A stretch of DNA of 64,000 nt, from positions 1 to 64,000 of the forward strand of contig QLUR01000007.1 of the NCBI GenBank assembly GCA_018725565.1, written 5' to 3'. The notes below the pieces were generated by a model, which did no database searches, had not been told where the DNA came from, and saw nothing but the letters and a program-made list of their open reading frames with translations. Positions 1-7,772 of this stretch are shown in pieces. Origin of the DNA: Bacillota bacterium (lineage in GTDB: Bacteria > Bacillota > Dethiobacteria > Dethiobacterales > Dethiobacteraceae). A program made the position numbers and the translations under genes. Within the stretch, counting starts at the first letter, position 1. Each line of letters starts with the position of its first letter.

Positions 1-2024
1 CCGGCCTTTGGCCGGATAAGATAAGAATGCCGGCCGGATGGCGCAGGAACGGTGGCCGGATGGCGCAGGAACGGTGGCCGGATGGCGCAGGAACGGTGGT
101 CTGAATTAACAAGAATAGCCATCCCGGTATTGGCAAACTCCATGCTTACCGGCACGGCCTGCCCGGCAAGCGCCTCTGAAGGAATTTCCAGGGAAAGCAC
201 CTGAACCCTGCTTTGCTGCAAAACAGGGATATTTACCGTCTCGCTGACGCTGAAAGCCTTACCTTCACCATCCTCAAATTCAATGGTTATCGGCAAGGCA
301 TAAGTCATAGCGGCCGCATTGGGATCCACAAAAAGGTTAACTTTTTTAACCAGCCGGCCTTTGGCAGCTATGCTGTCCACAAAAAAGCTGCCGCTGCTTC
401 CGTCAAGCGGAGAAAATACCGTTCCTCCCGTGTTGCCTGCTCCGCCTGCTCCGGCGCCAACTTGAACTGTGCCCAAAGAAATTTTAATGTTGTTCACCGG
501 CCTGCCGGCATTATTTCTGATATAGAGGGCAAGGGTGAAACTGCCGCCGGCCAGCACCTGGTCAGTGGACAGGGTGTGCCTTTCCAGCATCACCCTGGGG
601 GTTCCCTGCTGATTTGTTCCTCCTGTCGCGGCGGCGGTCAGCACGATAGTCTCGTTTGCTTTGTGCTCTGCACCGGCGGCAGATCGGTACGTGATTTCAA
701 CCGGTATGGAATATAAGTTGCCTGGAGCGCCCGGCATCAGCCGCAGCGACAGTTGTCGGGAGGAGCCTGCGGCCAGGTCAGGGACCGGCAGCAGGTCACT
801 GCCGTCAAGCGGGAAGACCTGTGTACCGGTAAACCGCACCGCAATATCCCTGGCTGTTGCATGGCCTTTGTTTTTCAGCTGCAGCTTCAGCAGAAAGCTG
901 CCGGCTCCAGCCGGGGAGGCGTTAAAGCCGGTTATTTTAAGGTCCGGCTCAAGGTTTGCAGAGATGAAAATGCGGTCGCTGTTTTTTAACTCATCACCGG
1001 CGGGATTAAAAAAATCAAAGGTAATATTCACCGGATGGCTGCCCAGTGCCCCGCGGGCCTCAAGCTGATACTCCGCAACAGAGGCACTGCCGGGAGAGAG
1101 AAAAGAGATGTGCCTGACACTCCCGCCCTCGGCCGGAAATACCCTGTCCCCCCCGTCAAGCGTTATCTTAATATTTTCTGCTTCCGTTTCACCGCTGTTC
1201 CGGACCGTAAGGCTTAACAAAAACCTGCCGTCCCGGCCCGGACGCAAAACAAAAGAAGCTGCCTTGAGCACCGGCGCTTGCAGTCTGGGCGGACGCACCG
1301 CCGGCAAAGGAAGATTCAAGGTCTCCGCCTGCGTATATGTACCGTAGGACAGGTTGAGGGAAACCTGGTTTGTTTCGCGGGTATTGAGCGCACGGACCTG
1401 AAAGGAAGCCAAAGCCGATGCGCCGCGCTCAACCGGTTGCAGTTGAACCGTGTTGGTCAGGGTGGTGACCGCGAAGTTTTTTCCGCCGTCAAACACGGCC
1501 GCCAGGTTACGGGCCGCGGACTCTCCGATATTTTGCAGGGCTATGTTTACGGTAAAGGGCTGAGTCAGGTCCGGGCTTGCAGGCACAAAAGAAACGCCGG
1601 AAACGCTGAACCTGGGGCGTGGCGCCTGGTCGGCTGGGTCGCTGACTTCGACCAATAGCTCAGCCGAAGCAGTCACCTGATGTTGTTCCCAGGCCTCAAT
1701 TCTTACCCGGGAAATTCCCGGCGTGTGGGCGCTGCCTATCAGGTTGACCCGCAAAGAGGCGTTGGCTGCCACCGTTTGTTTTACGTCCCTGGATTCTACC
1801 GTTACGTGCCCCGCTTCGGAAAAAGCGTGTATCCAATATACAGCCAGGGAGACATCGCCCGCTCGTATTGTTACAGGAACAGTGAAGTTTTGTCCGGCTT
1901 GCGCCTGAATGGATGCAGGCACATCTATGGCGGGCGAAGCGGCTGCCACCCTGTCAGGAAAAGGCAGGAGCAGCATACCTATAATTAAAAATATCGCCAT
2001 GGCTTTATCAATAATGACCGGCAT
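1..2024 (-). CDS. Secreted CARDB/S-layer-like repeat protein, partial
   Basis: An open frame on the minus strand begins at ATG 2024 behind a GGAGG eight bases upstream and runs without a stop to the window edge, about 674 codons. The N-terminus has a hydrophobic signal-peptide core (IFLIIGMLLLPF) and an Ala-rich cleavage region near residue 29, so the product should be exported. The rest is a series of roughly 110-130 residue beta-rich units with recurring phrases such as 'LKNKGHATARDI', 'VRNSGETEAENI' and 'IRNNAGRPVNNI', typical of CARDB/COG1361 Ig-like repeats of surface or S-layer-associated proteins. I infer a cell-surface or adhesive role. No catalytic motif is visible. The last 100 bases hold a 22-bp tandem repeat whose translation does not resemble the rest, so the true C-terminus may be disrupted there. 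Confidence 0.7.
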   Translation of the reverse strand, partial: MPVIIDKAMAIFLIIGMLLLPFPDRVAAASPAIDVPASIQAQAGQNFTVPVTIRAGDVSLAVYWIHAFSEAGHVTVESRDVKQTVAANASLRVNLIGSAHTPGISRVRIEAWEQHQVTASAELLVEVSDPADQAPRPRFSVSGVSFVPASPDLTQPFTVNIALQNIGESAARNLAAVFDGGKNFAVTTLTNTVQLQPVERGASALASFQVRALNTRETNQVSLNLSYGTYTQAETLNLPLPAVRPPRLQAPVLKAASFVLRPGRDGRFLLSLTVRNSGETEAENIKITLDGGDRVFPAEGGSVRHISFLSPGSASVAEYQLEARGALGSHPVNITFDFFNPAGDELKNSDRIFISANLEPDLKITGFNASPAGAGSFLLKLQLKNKGHATARDIAVRFTGTQVFPLDGSDLLPVPDLAAGSSRQLSLRLMPGAPGNLYSIPVEITYRSAAGAEHKANETIVLTAAATGGTNQQGTPRVMLERHTLSTDQVLAGGSFTLALYIRNNAGRPVNNIKISLGTVQVGAGAGGAGNTGGTVFSPLDGSSGSFFVDSIAAKGRLVKKVNLFVDPNAAAMTYALPITIEFEDGEGKAFSVSETVNIPVLQQSRVQVLSLEIPSEALAGQAVPVSMEFANTGMAILVNSDHRSCAIRPPFLRHPATVPAPSGRHSYLIRPKA
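32..100. repeat. 22-bp tandem repeat, three copies
   Basis: Three identical 22-base units lie head to tail at 32-53, 54-75 and 76-97, with the first three bases of a fourth at 98-100. They lie inside the open frame of the surface-protein gene. The unit is not a multiple of three, so each copy is read in a different frame, and three copies (66 bases) restore the frame. A perfect 6-bp stem with a 3-base loop (CCGGCC TTT GGCCGG) sits next to it at 1-15. Confidence 0.85.
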
Positions 2025-2115
2025 AGCATCCTCCTCCAACCATTGTTTTTAACAGGCTTTCATCTCATTTTATCACGGTATCGGCGGCAGCGCACGGTCA
2101 AATTTGTAAATTTTC

Positions 2116-2135
2116 GGTTAAATTAAGGTTAAATT
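2116..2135 (+). promoter_or_regulatory. Direct repeat upstream of promoter
   Basis: GGTTAAATT occurs at 2116-2124 and again at 2127-2135, an 11-base period or one helical turn, and ends 17 bases before the -35 element at 2153. The position suits an activator binding on one face of the DNA. The cognate protein is not known. Confidence 0.4.
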
Positions 2136-2152
2136 TATCTGTCTTTAAGCTA

Positions 2153-2204
2153 TTGTACTGAGGCCAATGAAGTGCTATACTATAAAGTAGTTTATAATAT
2201 AAAC
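2153..2204 (+). promoter_or_regulatory. Promoter with palindromic operator
   Basis: A -35 element TTGTAC (2153-2158) and a -10 element TATACT (2176-2181) are separated by exactly 17 bases. Directly after the -10, over the expected transcription start, is a perfect palindrome GTTTATAATATAAAC (2190-2204, arms of seven around one base). It is placed to block transcription if bound. The winged-helix protein encoded as the second gene of the same transcript is the obvious candidate ligand, which would make the operon self-regulating. That link is inference. Confidence 0.6.
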
Positions 2205-2279
2205 CAACTGTTCCGGCCGGCAGCCAGGCCCCCCGGCAGTATCCAATTCAAAAATTATAGTTTTCTGGAGGAATGACCT

Positions 2280-2954
2280 TTGAATAATCCTGACGAGACA
2301 CAGAAACTGATCGAGGACCTGCAGGTTGTTAAGGATGCTGTGGCCAGGAGCAACAACATTTTCCGCTTCATCAATATTTCCCGGGCTATGGCGCTCGTCG
2401 GACTGATGGGCGGGTTGGGCATTGCCATCCTGGCCGGCGTGTTCTACTACCTGACTATCCGCTTTGGTACTTACGCTGAGGTCCCCCTGTCTTATCGCAT
2501 GGCATTATATTTATCCATTAGCGTCTTTTGCACTACGGCGGGTATCACCAAAGTGTTGCTGATACTTACCCAAGTCCGTAAAACGTACAGAGACATAACC
2601 ACCCTGCAGTTGTTCAGCCAGCTGATCAGCGCTGTTTATTCCCCCCAAAGCATCCCCCTGATTGTTTCCTTTGCTTCCGCTGCCGCAGGAGTATTGGTCT
2701 TCCTCTTGGTTCGTGACCTGGCTCTCTATCTTGTTCCAGCGGCATCAATCCTCGTGGGGCTTATGCTTGTGGCCTTCGTGAACGTTTTTTACATCAGGGA
2801 GATGCTGGTTACCGGCGGCTGGCTGCTGGCATCCGGTCTGGTCACGCTGTTTTATGCGGAGCGGGTACCCTCTTCACTGGCAGTCATCATCACCTTTGCC
2901 TGCGGATTTTGTCTGTGGTATATAGCATACCGCTTCATCAGCAAAGCGGTATGA
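2280..2954 (+). CDS. Six-helix membrane protein of unknown function
   Basis: The protein has 224 residues and starts at TTG 2280, eight bases after GGAGG. A short hydrophilic N-terminus (about 25 residues) is followed by about six hydrophobic helices arranged as pairs. I do not recognise a named family or any catalytic motif. Its stop overlaps the start of the winged-helix regulator gene (ATGA), so the two are translationally coupled. This pairing of a multi-helix membrane protein with a small winged-helix protein is common in Firmicutes upstream of ABC exporters. The membrane protein may sense a signal or be the target of control, but this is inferred from neighbourhood only. Confidence 0.7.
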   Translation: MNNPDETQKLIEDLQVVKDAVARSNNIFRFINISRAMALVGLMGGLGIAILAGVFYYLTIRFGTYAEVPLSYRMALYLSISVFCTTAGITKVLLILTQVRKTYRDITTLQLFSQLISAVYSPQSIPLIVSFASAAAGVLVFLLVRDLALYLVPAASILVGLMLVAFVNVFYIREMLVTGGWLLASGLVTLFYAERVPSSLAVIITFACGFCLWYIAYRFISKAV

Positions 2955-3289
2955 CCGGAAAAAAGCAGCCGGATTTCCCTTTGGACAGCGTTATTCACGA
3001 GCAGGCCCGGCTGGCTATCCTCACTTACCTGGCCGGAAGCCCCCAACGGACAGTTACTTTTTCTGAATTGAAGCAAAAACTGGGGCTTACAGCCGGCAAC
3101 CTTTCCGTACAGTTGCGCAACCTGGAAGCGGCAGCGTACGTGCAGATTATAAAAAACATTGAGGGACGAAGGCCTGTGACCAGGGTCAGCCTGACACTTC
3201 AGGGGTTTAAGGCGCTTACCGAATATATCCGCCGGATGGAGGAGATAATCAGTACGTTAAAGTCCTGCCGGCCCGGCAATCCTTACTGA
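2951..3289 (+). CDS. Winged-helix transcriptional regulator
   Basis: A small 112-residue DNA-binding protein. I place the start at ATG 2951, inside the stop of the preceding gene (ATGA overlap), rather than at an in-frame start 42 bases upstream. The segment 'ARLAILTYLAG' followed by 'VTFSELKQKLGLTAGNLSVQLRNLEAAAYVQI' is a winged helix-turn-helix of the single-domain type (PF13601-like), with the wing around 'EGRRPVTRVSLTLQG' and a C-terminal helix for dimerisation. Such proteins usually repress their own operon. The palindrome at 2190-2204 is the natural candidate operator. It lies about 80 bases upstream of the ABC exporter genes and may control them too. Confidence 0.85.
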   Translation: MTGKKQPDFPLDSVIHEQARLAILTYLAGSPQRTVTFSELKQKLGLTAGNLSVQLRNLEAAAYVQIIKNIEGRRPVTRVSLTLQGFKALTEYIRRMEEIISTLKSCRPGNPY

Positions 3290-3370
3290 TCTGAAACGGG
3301 AACCGGGCTGAAACCCGGGAGACAGGCTCGGCTAACAAGGCAGTTATCTCTCGAAGGAAGGAGACGAACG

Positions 3371-4222
3371 ATGATTGTTGTAAAAAATCTGCGCTATAAG
3401 TACCCGAAGGGCAAGGACTATGTCGTCAACGGTATCAGTTTTGAGATCAGGGAGGGGGAAATCTTCGGATTCCTGGGTCCTTCCGGCGCCGGGAAAAGTA
3501 CCACGCAAAAAATCCTGATCAAGCTGCTGCCCGGCTTTGCAGGTGAGATTGCTTACCAGGGACGGGCTTTGTCAAGCTATACGGACGAGTTTTACCAGGA
3601 CATCGGCGTAAGCTTTGAAATGCCTATTTCTTTTTCCAAGCTGACGGCGCTGGAAAACCTCCAGTTTTTTCAGCGGCTCTACAGAAGGACGGTTGATTTG
3701 GAGCCTCTGCTCAAGCGTGTCGGACTGTGGGACGAACGCCACAAAAAGGCCGGCGAATACTCCAAGGGCATGAAAATACGGCTTAATTTTGTCAGAGCCC
3801 TGCTCAACGATCCCAAATTCCTTTTTCTTGACGAGCCGACCAACGGCGTCGACCCGGCTAACGCCCGCATCATGAAAGATATGATTCTGGAGTTTAAACA
3901 ACGGGGCGGCACTGTTTTCCTGACCAGCCACATCATGGGCGATGTTGACGAGCTGTGCGACCGGGTGGCCTTTATCGCGGAAGGCCGGCTGCGCGAGGAG
4001 GGCTCCCCGCGAGACCTCAAGCTGAAGTACGGCAAGCGCACCGTTAAGGTGGAGTACCGCGAAAACGGCGAATTGCATACGCAGCTCTTTCCTATGGAGG
4101 AGATCAAGACCCCGCCTTTTTTCAGGCTTCTGCAGGAAAAAGAGATTGAGACGCTGCACAGCGGCGAAACGACGCTTGAGGAAATCTTCATTAAGGTTAC
4201 GGGGGTGAAGCTGCGTGACTAA
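3371..4222 (+). CDS. ABC transporter ATP-binding protein
   Basis: A 283-residue ATPase that powers the exporter formed with the next two genes. Walker A GPSGAGKST is at residues 36-44, the ABC signature appears as 'YSKGMKIRL' near residue 130, Walker B 'FLFLDEP' near 152 and the switch histidine in 'LTSHIMGD'. The C-terminal 70 residues after the nucleotide-binding domain are an accessory extension. The start at ATG 3371 follows GGAGG at good spacing. The stop overlaps the GTG of the first permease by eight bases. Family resemblance is to drug or antibiotic efflux ABC systems (COG1131 type, including those labelled fluoroquinolone exporters). The actual substrate cannot be read from sequence. 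Confidence 0.9.
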   Translation: MIVVKNLRYKYPKGKDYVVNGISFEIREGEIFGFLGPSGAGKSTTQKILIKLLPGFAGEIAYQGRALSSYTDEFYQDIGVSFEMPISFSKLTALENLQFFQRLYRRTVDLEPLLKRVGLWDERHKKAGEYSKGMKIRLNFVRALLNDPKFLFLDEPTNGVDPANARIMKDMILEFKQRGGTVFLTSHIMGDVDELCDRVAFIAEGRLREEGSPRDLKLKYGKRTVKVEYRENGELHTQLFPMEEIKTPPFFRLLQEKEIETLHSGETTLEEIFIKVTGVKLRD

Positions 4223-4940
4223 CCTGAAAACATTAATCCGCGGCGAATTCGGGCGTTTGAACAAATACGGTCTTTTTAAGGCGAATTTTGTTGTTTTGCT
4301 GCTTTGGGTGTTTCTGGCCTGGTTTCTGGAAGGTGAAGCGCTGCTGCAGTTTATTCCCTTCATATTTTTAATGGACAGTGTGATGATGACGATCCTGCTG
4401 GTTGGTGCCACACTGTTTTATGAAAAAAAAGAGCACACCGTCAATTCGCTGATGGTCACTCCTGTCACGGAAAATGAGTACCTGCTGTCAAAAGTCATCA
4501 CCAATGTGCTAAATTCGCTTCTGACGGTGTTCATCATCTCACTGGTCGTCTATCTGCTTAAAGGGGTAACTTACACCTACTGGCAGGTCGTCCCTGCCGT
4601 AGCTTTGGTTACTGTGGTCCACACCCTGATCGGCATCCGGCTTTCTTACGGCGCGAAGGATTTTACCTCCCTGCTGGTTAACTATATGGTCTATGTTTTT
4701 ATATTTTTTCTGCCGCCGGTGTTCGGGCAGTTCGGCCTGTTTGATCGTTCTGTGGCCAGGTTTTTTATCCTGCTGCCGCCGGAGGCCTCAGGGCTCCTGA
4801 TCGGTTCAGCCTTTGCGGCAATTGAGCCGTGGAAAATCGTGTTCAGCTATGTTTATCTTGCTCTGTTGTCCCTTCTTCTCTTTCGGTTTGTGGTCAAGCC
4901 GCAATTCATGGCGTACGTTATGAGAGAAACGGGGGTATAG
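4215..4940 (+). CDS. ABC-2 type exporter permease, first
   Basis: A 241-residue membrane protein starting at GTG 4215 and overlapping the ATPase gene by eight bases. About six membrane spans are visible, with the cytoplasmic 'YEKKEHTVNSLMVTPVTENEYLLSK' coupling segment typical of ABC-2 permeases after the second span. It probably pairs with the following permease of equal length (241 residues) as a heterodimer. The three-gene arrangement of one ATPase and two ABC-2 permeases of about 240 residues matches exporters annotated for fluoroquinolone transport. I regard that substrate as a guess. Confidence 0.85.
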   Translation: MTNLKTLIRGEFGRLNKYGLFKANFVVLLLWVFLAWFLEGEALLQFIPFIFLMDSVMMTILLVGATLFYEKKEHTVNSLMVTPVTENEYLLSKVITNVLNSLLTVFIISLVVYLLKGVTYTYWQVVPAVALVTVVHTLIGIRLSYGAKDFTSLLVNYMVYVFIFFLPPVFGQFGLFDRSVARFFILLPPEASGLLIGSAFAAIEPWKIVFSYVYLALLSLLLFRFVVKPQFMAYVMRETGV

Positions 4941-4942
4941 AG

Positions 4943-5668
4943 ATGCTGTTGGCCTGGTCCCTGTTTGAATTAAAAAACCTGCTGCGCAATAAAATGACGG
5001 TCGTGATGATCTTTTACCCGCTCATTCTCGGGGCTATCGGCAGATATCTGATTGTCAACGGGATCGTGCAGGAGCAGGCCCTGGCCTTTACCGCCATGCT
5101 CCTGGCCATCCTGATGGGTCAGCTCTACGGTGCGATGGCCGGGTTTTCGCTGCTGGACGACCGCGACGACCAGGTGTTGGCCTCTATCCGCATCTCTCCG
5201 GTGCCGCTTAACCGTTATATCTGGTTCAAGGTAGGCTTTGCCTATTGTTTTGCGCTGGCGGCGGGATATTTTATTATCTGGTTCAGCGGGGCTATCCCTC
5301 TTTCCCGCGGCGATATCTTGCTTGTTGCCGCGCTGTCGGCACTGCAGACACCCATCACCGCTTTTTTAGTCAACGCTTTTGCCGACAATAAAGTGGAGGG
5401 GTTTGTAGCGATGAAGGCAAGCGGCTTTCTGCTGTTCTTACCTATTGGCGGCTTCTTTTTCCTGGATGCCAGGGAATGGCTGTTCGCCATCGCACCGCTG
5501 CACTGGGCGGCCAAGGCGGTGCAGCACGCCATCCTTCAGCCGCTGATCGAAGCCGGCCAGGTCAGGATGAACCTGGGCTTTTACCAATATATAATTATAG
5601 GCCTGGTCTATAACCTGCTCCTGGTGGCGGCCACGTATCATCTGTTCCGCAGAAAAAATGAGCTATAA
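4943..5668 (+). CDS. ABC-2 type exporter permease, second
   Basis: A 241-residue membrane protein. I place the start at ATG 4943, two bases after the stop of the first permease. An in-frame start at 4829 would put 38 non-membrane residues in front and lies inside the upstream gene. The protein has about six spans and the conserved cytoplasmic loop 'LLDDRDDQVLASIRISPVPLNRYIWFK' that contacts the ATPase. It is the last gene of the operon. The MntA/HepT genes converge on it from the other strand, with only about 25 bases between the stop codons. Confidence 0.87.
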   Translation: MLLAWSLFELKNLLRNKMTVVMIFYPLILGAIGRYLIVNGIVQEQALAFTAMLLAILMGQLYGAMAGFSLLDDRDDQVLASIRISPVPLNRYIWFKVGFAYCFALAAGYFIIWFSGAIPLSRGDILLVAALSALQTPITAFLVNAFADNKVEGFVAMKASGFLLFLPIGGFFFLDAREWLFAIAPLHWAAKAVQHAILQPLIEAGQVRMNLGFYQYIIIGLVYNLLLVAATYHLFRRKNEL

Positions 5669-5693
5669 GGAAACGGGAATGGCTGCGCAGTGC

Positions 5694-6116
5694 CTACACC
5701 TGCTCCAGATAGTCACGAACAAAGGTGAGATATTGCCGGTACATGGATAAAGCCTCCCTGATACTATGGTAAACCAGGGCATCGTCAATCTTTTCATATT
5801 CATGCACAATAATGTTGCGCTCCCCGGTTGAAGGAGCAATTTTTTTGGCAAATTCCACAGGAAAGAGGCCTAACTTTGCTGCCCGCAGGAAGGAATCAAA
5901 GGAGTCGGCAGGCGGCTGTTGTTTAGCATCGACAACCGCATGGGTATTAATATCCACCGCCACATCCACAATAAGCTGGATAAGCCTCTCCACAGTACGA
6001 CGGTGTGGAAAAGCCGCGAGGTAGTCGTCCCAGGAGAGGTTCTGATATTCGGACAACTCTTCTAGGTAGCCCTTTAACTTGCTGAGCTTTCTTTCCGCAA
6101 CCTGCCTGTTGACCAT
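5694..6116 (-). CDS. hepT: HepT-type HEPN toxin (DUF86)
   Basis: A 140-residue all-helical HEPN protein. The catalytic motif R-x4-H-x-Y is present as RNIIVHEY (R100, H105). In characterised MntA/HepT pairs this family is an RNase toxin and is silenced when MntA transfers AMP units to the motif tyrosine. I choose ATG 6116, eight bases after GGGGAGG, over the GTG at 6125, which sits directly against the ribosome-binding site. It follows mntA by 16 bases in the same transcript. All key residues are intact, so the toxin should be active. That HepT cleaves RNA is known for the family, not shown here. Confidence 0.9.
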   Translation of the reverse strand: MVNRQVAERKLSKLKGYLEELSEYQNLSWDDYLAAFPHRRTVERLIQLIVDVAVDINTHAVVDAKQQPPADSFDSFLRAAKLGLFPVEFAKKIAPSTGERNIIVHEYEKIDDALVYHSIREALSMYRQYLTFVRDYLEQV

Positions 6117-6132
6117 CGTGGGCACCTCCCCG

Positions 6133-6564
6133 TCAGCTTTTTAAGTAGGCTTTATGCAGCTGGTCGAACAGCCGTGCGTCTGATTGCCGGCGCACGGTCA
6201 GGGAGGCAAAAGCGGCAAACTCACCGGGGCTTTGTTCATATACAACCTTCCCGCTCCGCACCACTTCCAGCTTTAACAGTAATGAAGCCTGATTAAGCAA
6301 GACCGCGTCCACCCGCGAAGTCTGGAAAAACTTAGCTATCTCGCGCACCAGCGTCCTTTTTAGTTCTCCCCTGGCCAAATCTGTCCGCGGAAAAGAGCGG
6401 TCGTCAAGCAACAAGGCCAAGTCAAGGTCACTGTTTTCCCTGTGCCGGCCCATGGCGCAGGAACCAAATAACACGGCTAGCCTGATATTTTTTCCCCGGC
6501 AAAAGTCTGCAAAAGAAGCGGCAGCCATTTTTTTTAATGTTGACATAAAAAATTTTTCCCGCAT
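6133..6564 (-). CDS. mntA: MntA-type nucleotidyltransferase antitoxin
   Basis: A 143-residue minimal nucleotidyltransferase. It carries the full G-S-x10-D-x-D signature (GS at 34-35, DLD at 46-48) that binds the metal and ATP. Known family members neutralise HepT by adding AMP to its catalytic tyrosine. The start ATG 6564 is six bases after GGAGG. It lies 40 bases downstream of thiI in the same direction and just upstream of hepT, so the toxin-antitoxin pair is probably transcribed with the tRNA-thiolation genes. The antitoxin-first order is usual for the family. Confidence 0.9.
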   Translation of the reverse strand: MREKFFMSTLKKMAAASFADFCRGKNIRLAVLFGSCAMGRHRENSDLDLALLLDDRSFPRTDLARGELKRTLVREIAKFFQTSRVDAVLLNQASLLLKLEVVRSGKVVYEQSPGEFAAFASLTVRRQSDARLFDQLHKAYLKS

Positions 6565-6604
6565 CCTGGACCTCCTTTCCGCTCTGTTTCCGGTGAGAAA
6601 ACAA

Positions 6605-7771
6605 TTAGCTCATGATATGCGTTTCTATGCTTTCCAGGCAAGTGTTCACCAAGCCTTCAGTGTCCAGAGGCGCTTCCGCCTCAGCTGCGGCTGCAAGACC
6701 AGGGCGGGTTTCCGGATGCTGCGGCACAAAAATGGTGCAGCAATCCTCGTAGGGCCGGATGGAAACCGGATAAGTCTGAATGCGCCGGGCCACGGCTATG
6801 ATTTCATTTTTGTCAAAACCAATCAGAGGGCGCAATACCGGCAGGGCGGCAACCTGTTCGATGGCTCTCAGGCTTTCCAGGGTCTGGCTGGCTACCTGGC
6901 CCAGGTTTTCCCCGGTGACCAGCGCCAACGCCCCGGTTCGTTCCGCCAGGCGCGAGGCGACGCGGAACATCATGCGGCGCAGCAAAGTCACCAGCAGCTT
7001 CTCGGGCGTTTTTTCCAGTATTTCCTGCTGAATCTTCGTAAAGTGGGCCACATGGAGCCTGCAGGAACCTCCCCAGCCGGCCAGGATCCGGCAAAGGTCA
7101 AACACTTTTTCCAGCGAGCGCTCACCGGTAAAGGGAAAACTATGGAAGTGAAGCGCCTCCAGCGTCACGCCGCGTTTCATGGTCATCCAGCCGGCAACCG
7201 GACTGTCGATGCCGCCGGAAATGAGCAGCAGCGCCTTGCCGCTGACACCAACGGGCAGGCCGCCGGGTCCGGGAAATTTTTCCGTGAAAAGATAAGCTTC
7301 CTTTTCGCGGATTTCAATCTCCAACAGTTGTTCAGGGTTATGGACGTCTACCACCAAGCCGGGGATGTTCTGCAGCAGCCATGCTCCGACAGAGCTGCTG
7401 ACCTCTGGTGATGTCAGGGGAAACCCCTTATCCACGCGTTTTGTTTCCACCTTAAAACGCAGACCCGCCCGCGCTTTCTCCCGGAAAGCGTTCAGCGCCG
7501 CTTCCTTGATGGATTCCGGGGATTTCTCCGCCACAAGCACCGGGCTGACTGAAACTATACCAAATATTTTACTGAGTCTTTCCCGGCAAGCCGGGATATC
7601 GTCAGAACGAACCTCGACAAAAAGCCGGCCATCGAGCTGCAGGAGCCGGCAGCCTGCAATATCCCGCAGGCATGAACGGATATTATCCTGTAATATATTG
7701 ATAAAATAACGGCGGTTTTTCCCTTTCAGGGCGATTTCGCCGTACCGGACAAGCAATAACCTGTGCATCAT
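6605..7771 (-). CDS. thiI: tRNA 4-thiouridine synthase ThiI
   Basis: Adenylates U8 of tRNA and transfers persulfide sulfur to make 4-thiouridine. It can also serve thiamine synthesis. An N-terminal ferredoxin-like/THUMP region ('LLLVRYGEIALKGKNRRYF') precedes the PP-loop ATPase motif SGGIDSPVAGW. There is no C-terminal rhodanese domain, as in Bacillus-type enzymes, which take sulfur directly from a partner desulfurase. The start is one of two adjacent ATGs at 7771 or 7768 behind GGAGG. The desulfurase gene ends one base upstream, so the two are coupled. The frame can be read further upstream to 7834, but that extension has no ribosome-binding site and lies within the neighbour. Confidence 0.93.
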   Translation of the reverse strand: MMHRLLLVRYGEIALKGKNRRYFINILQDNIRSCLRDIAGCRLLQLDGRLFVEVRSDDIPACRERLSKIFGIVSVSPVLVAEKSPESIKEAALNAFREKARAGLRFKVETKRVDKGFPLTSPEVSSSVGAWLLQNIPGLVVDVHNPEQLLEIEIREKEAYLFTEKFPGPGGLPVGVSGKALLLISGGIDSPVAGWMTMKRGVTLEALHFHSFPFTGERSLEKVFDLCRILAGWGGSCRLHVAHFTKIQQEILEKTPEKLLVTLLRRMMFRVASRLAERTGALALVTGENLGQVASQTLESLRAIEQVAALPVLRPLIGFDKNEIIAVARRIQTYPVSIRPYEDCCTIFVPQHPETRPGLAAAAEAEAPLDTEGLVNTCLESIETHIMS

Positions 7772-7772
7772 G

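Noticed and set aside
213-1988. Several plus-strand open frames of 60-167 codons
   Set aside because: They are antisense to one continuous minus-strand frame with a signal peptide, repeat domains and a good ribosome-binding site, and show no domain character themselves.
4215-5668. Assigning the exporter to fluoroquinolone resistance
   Set aside because: The gene layout resembles such systems, but nothing in the sequence defines the substrate.
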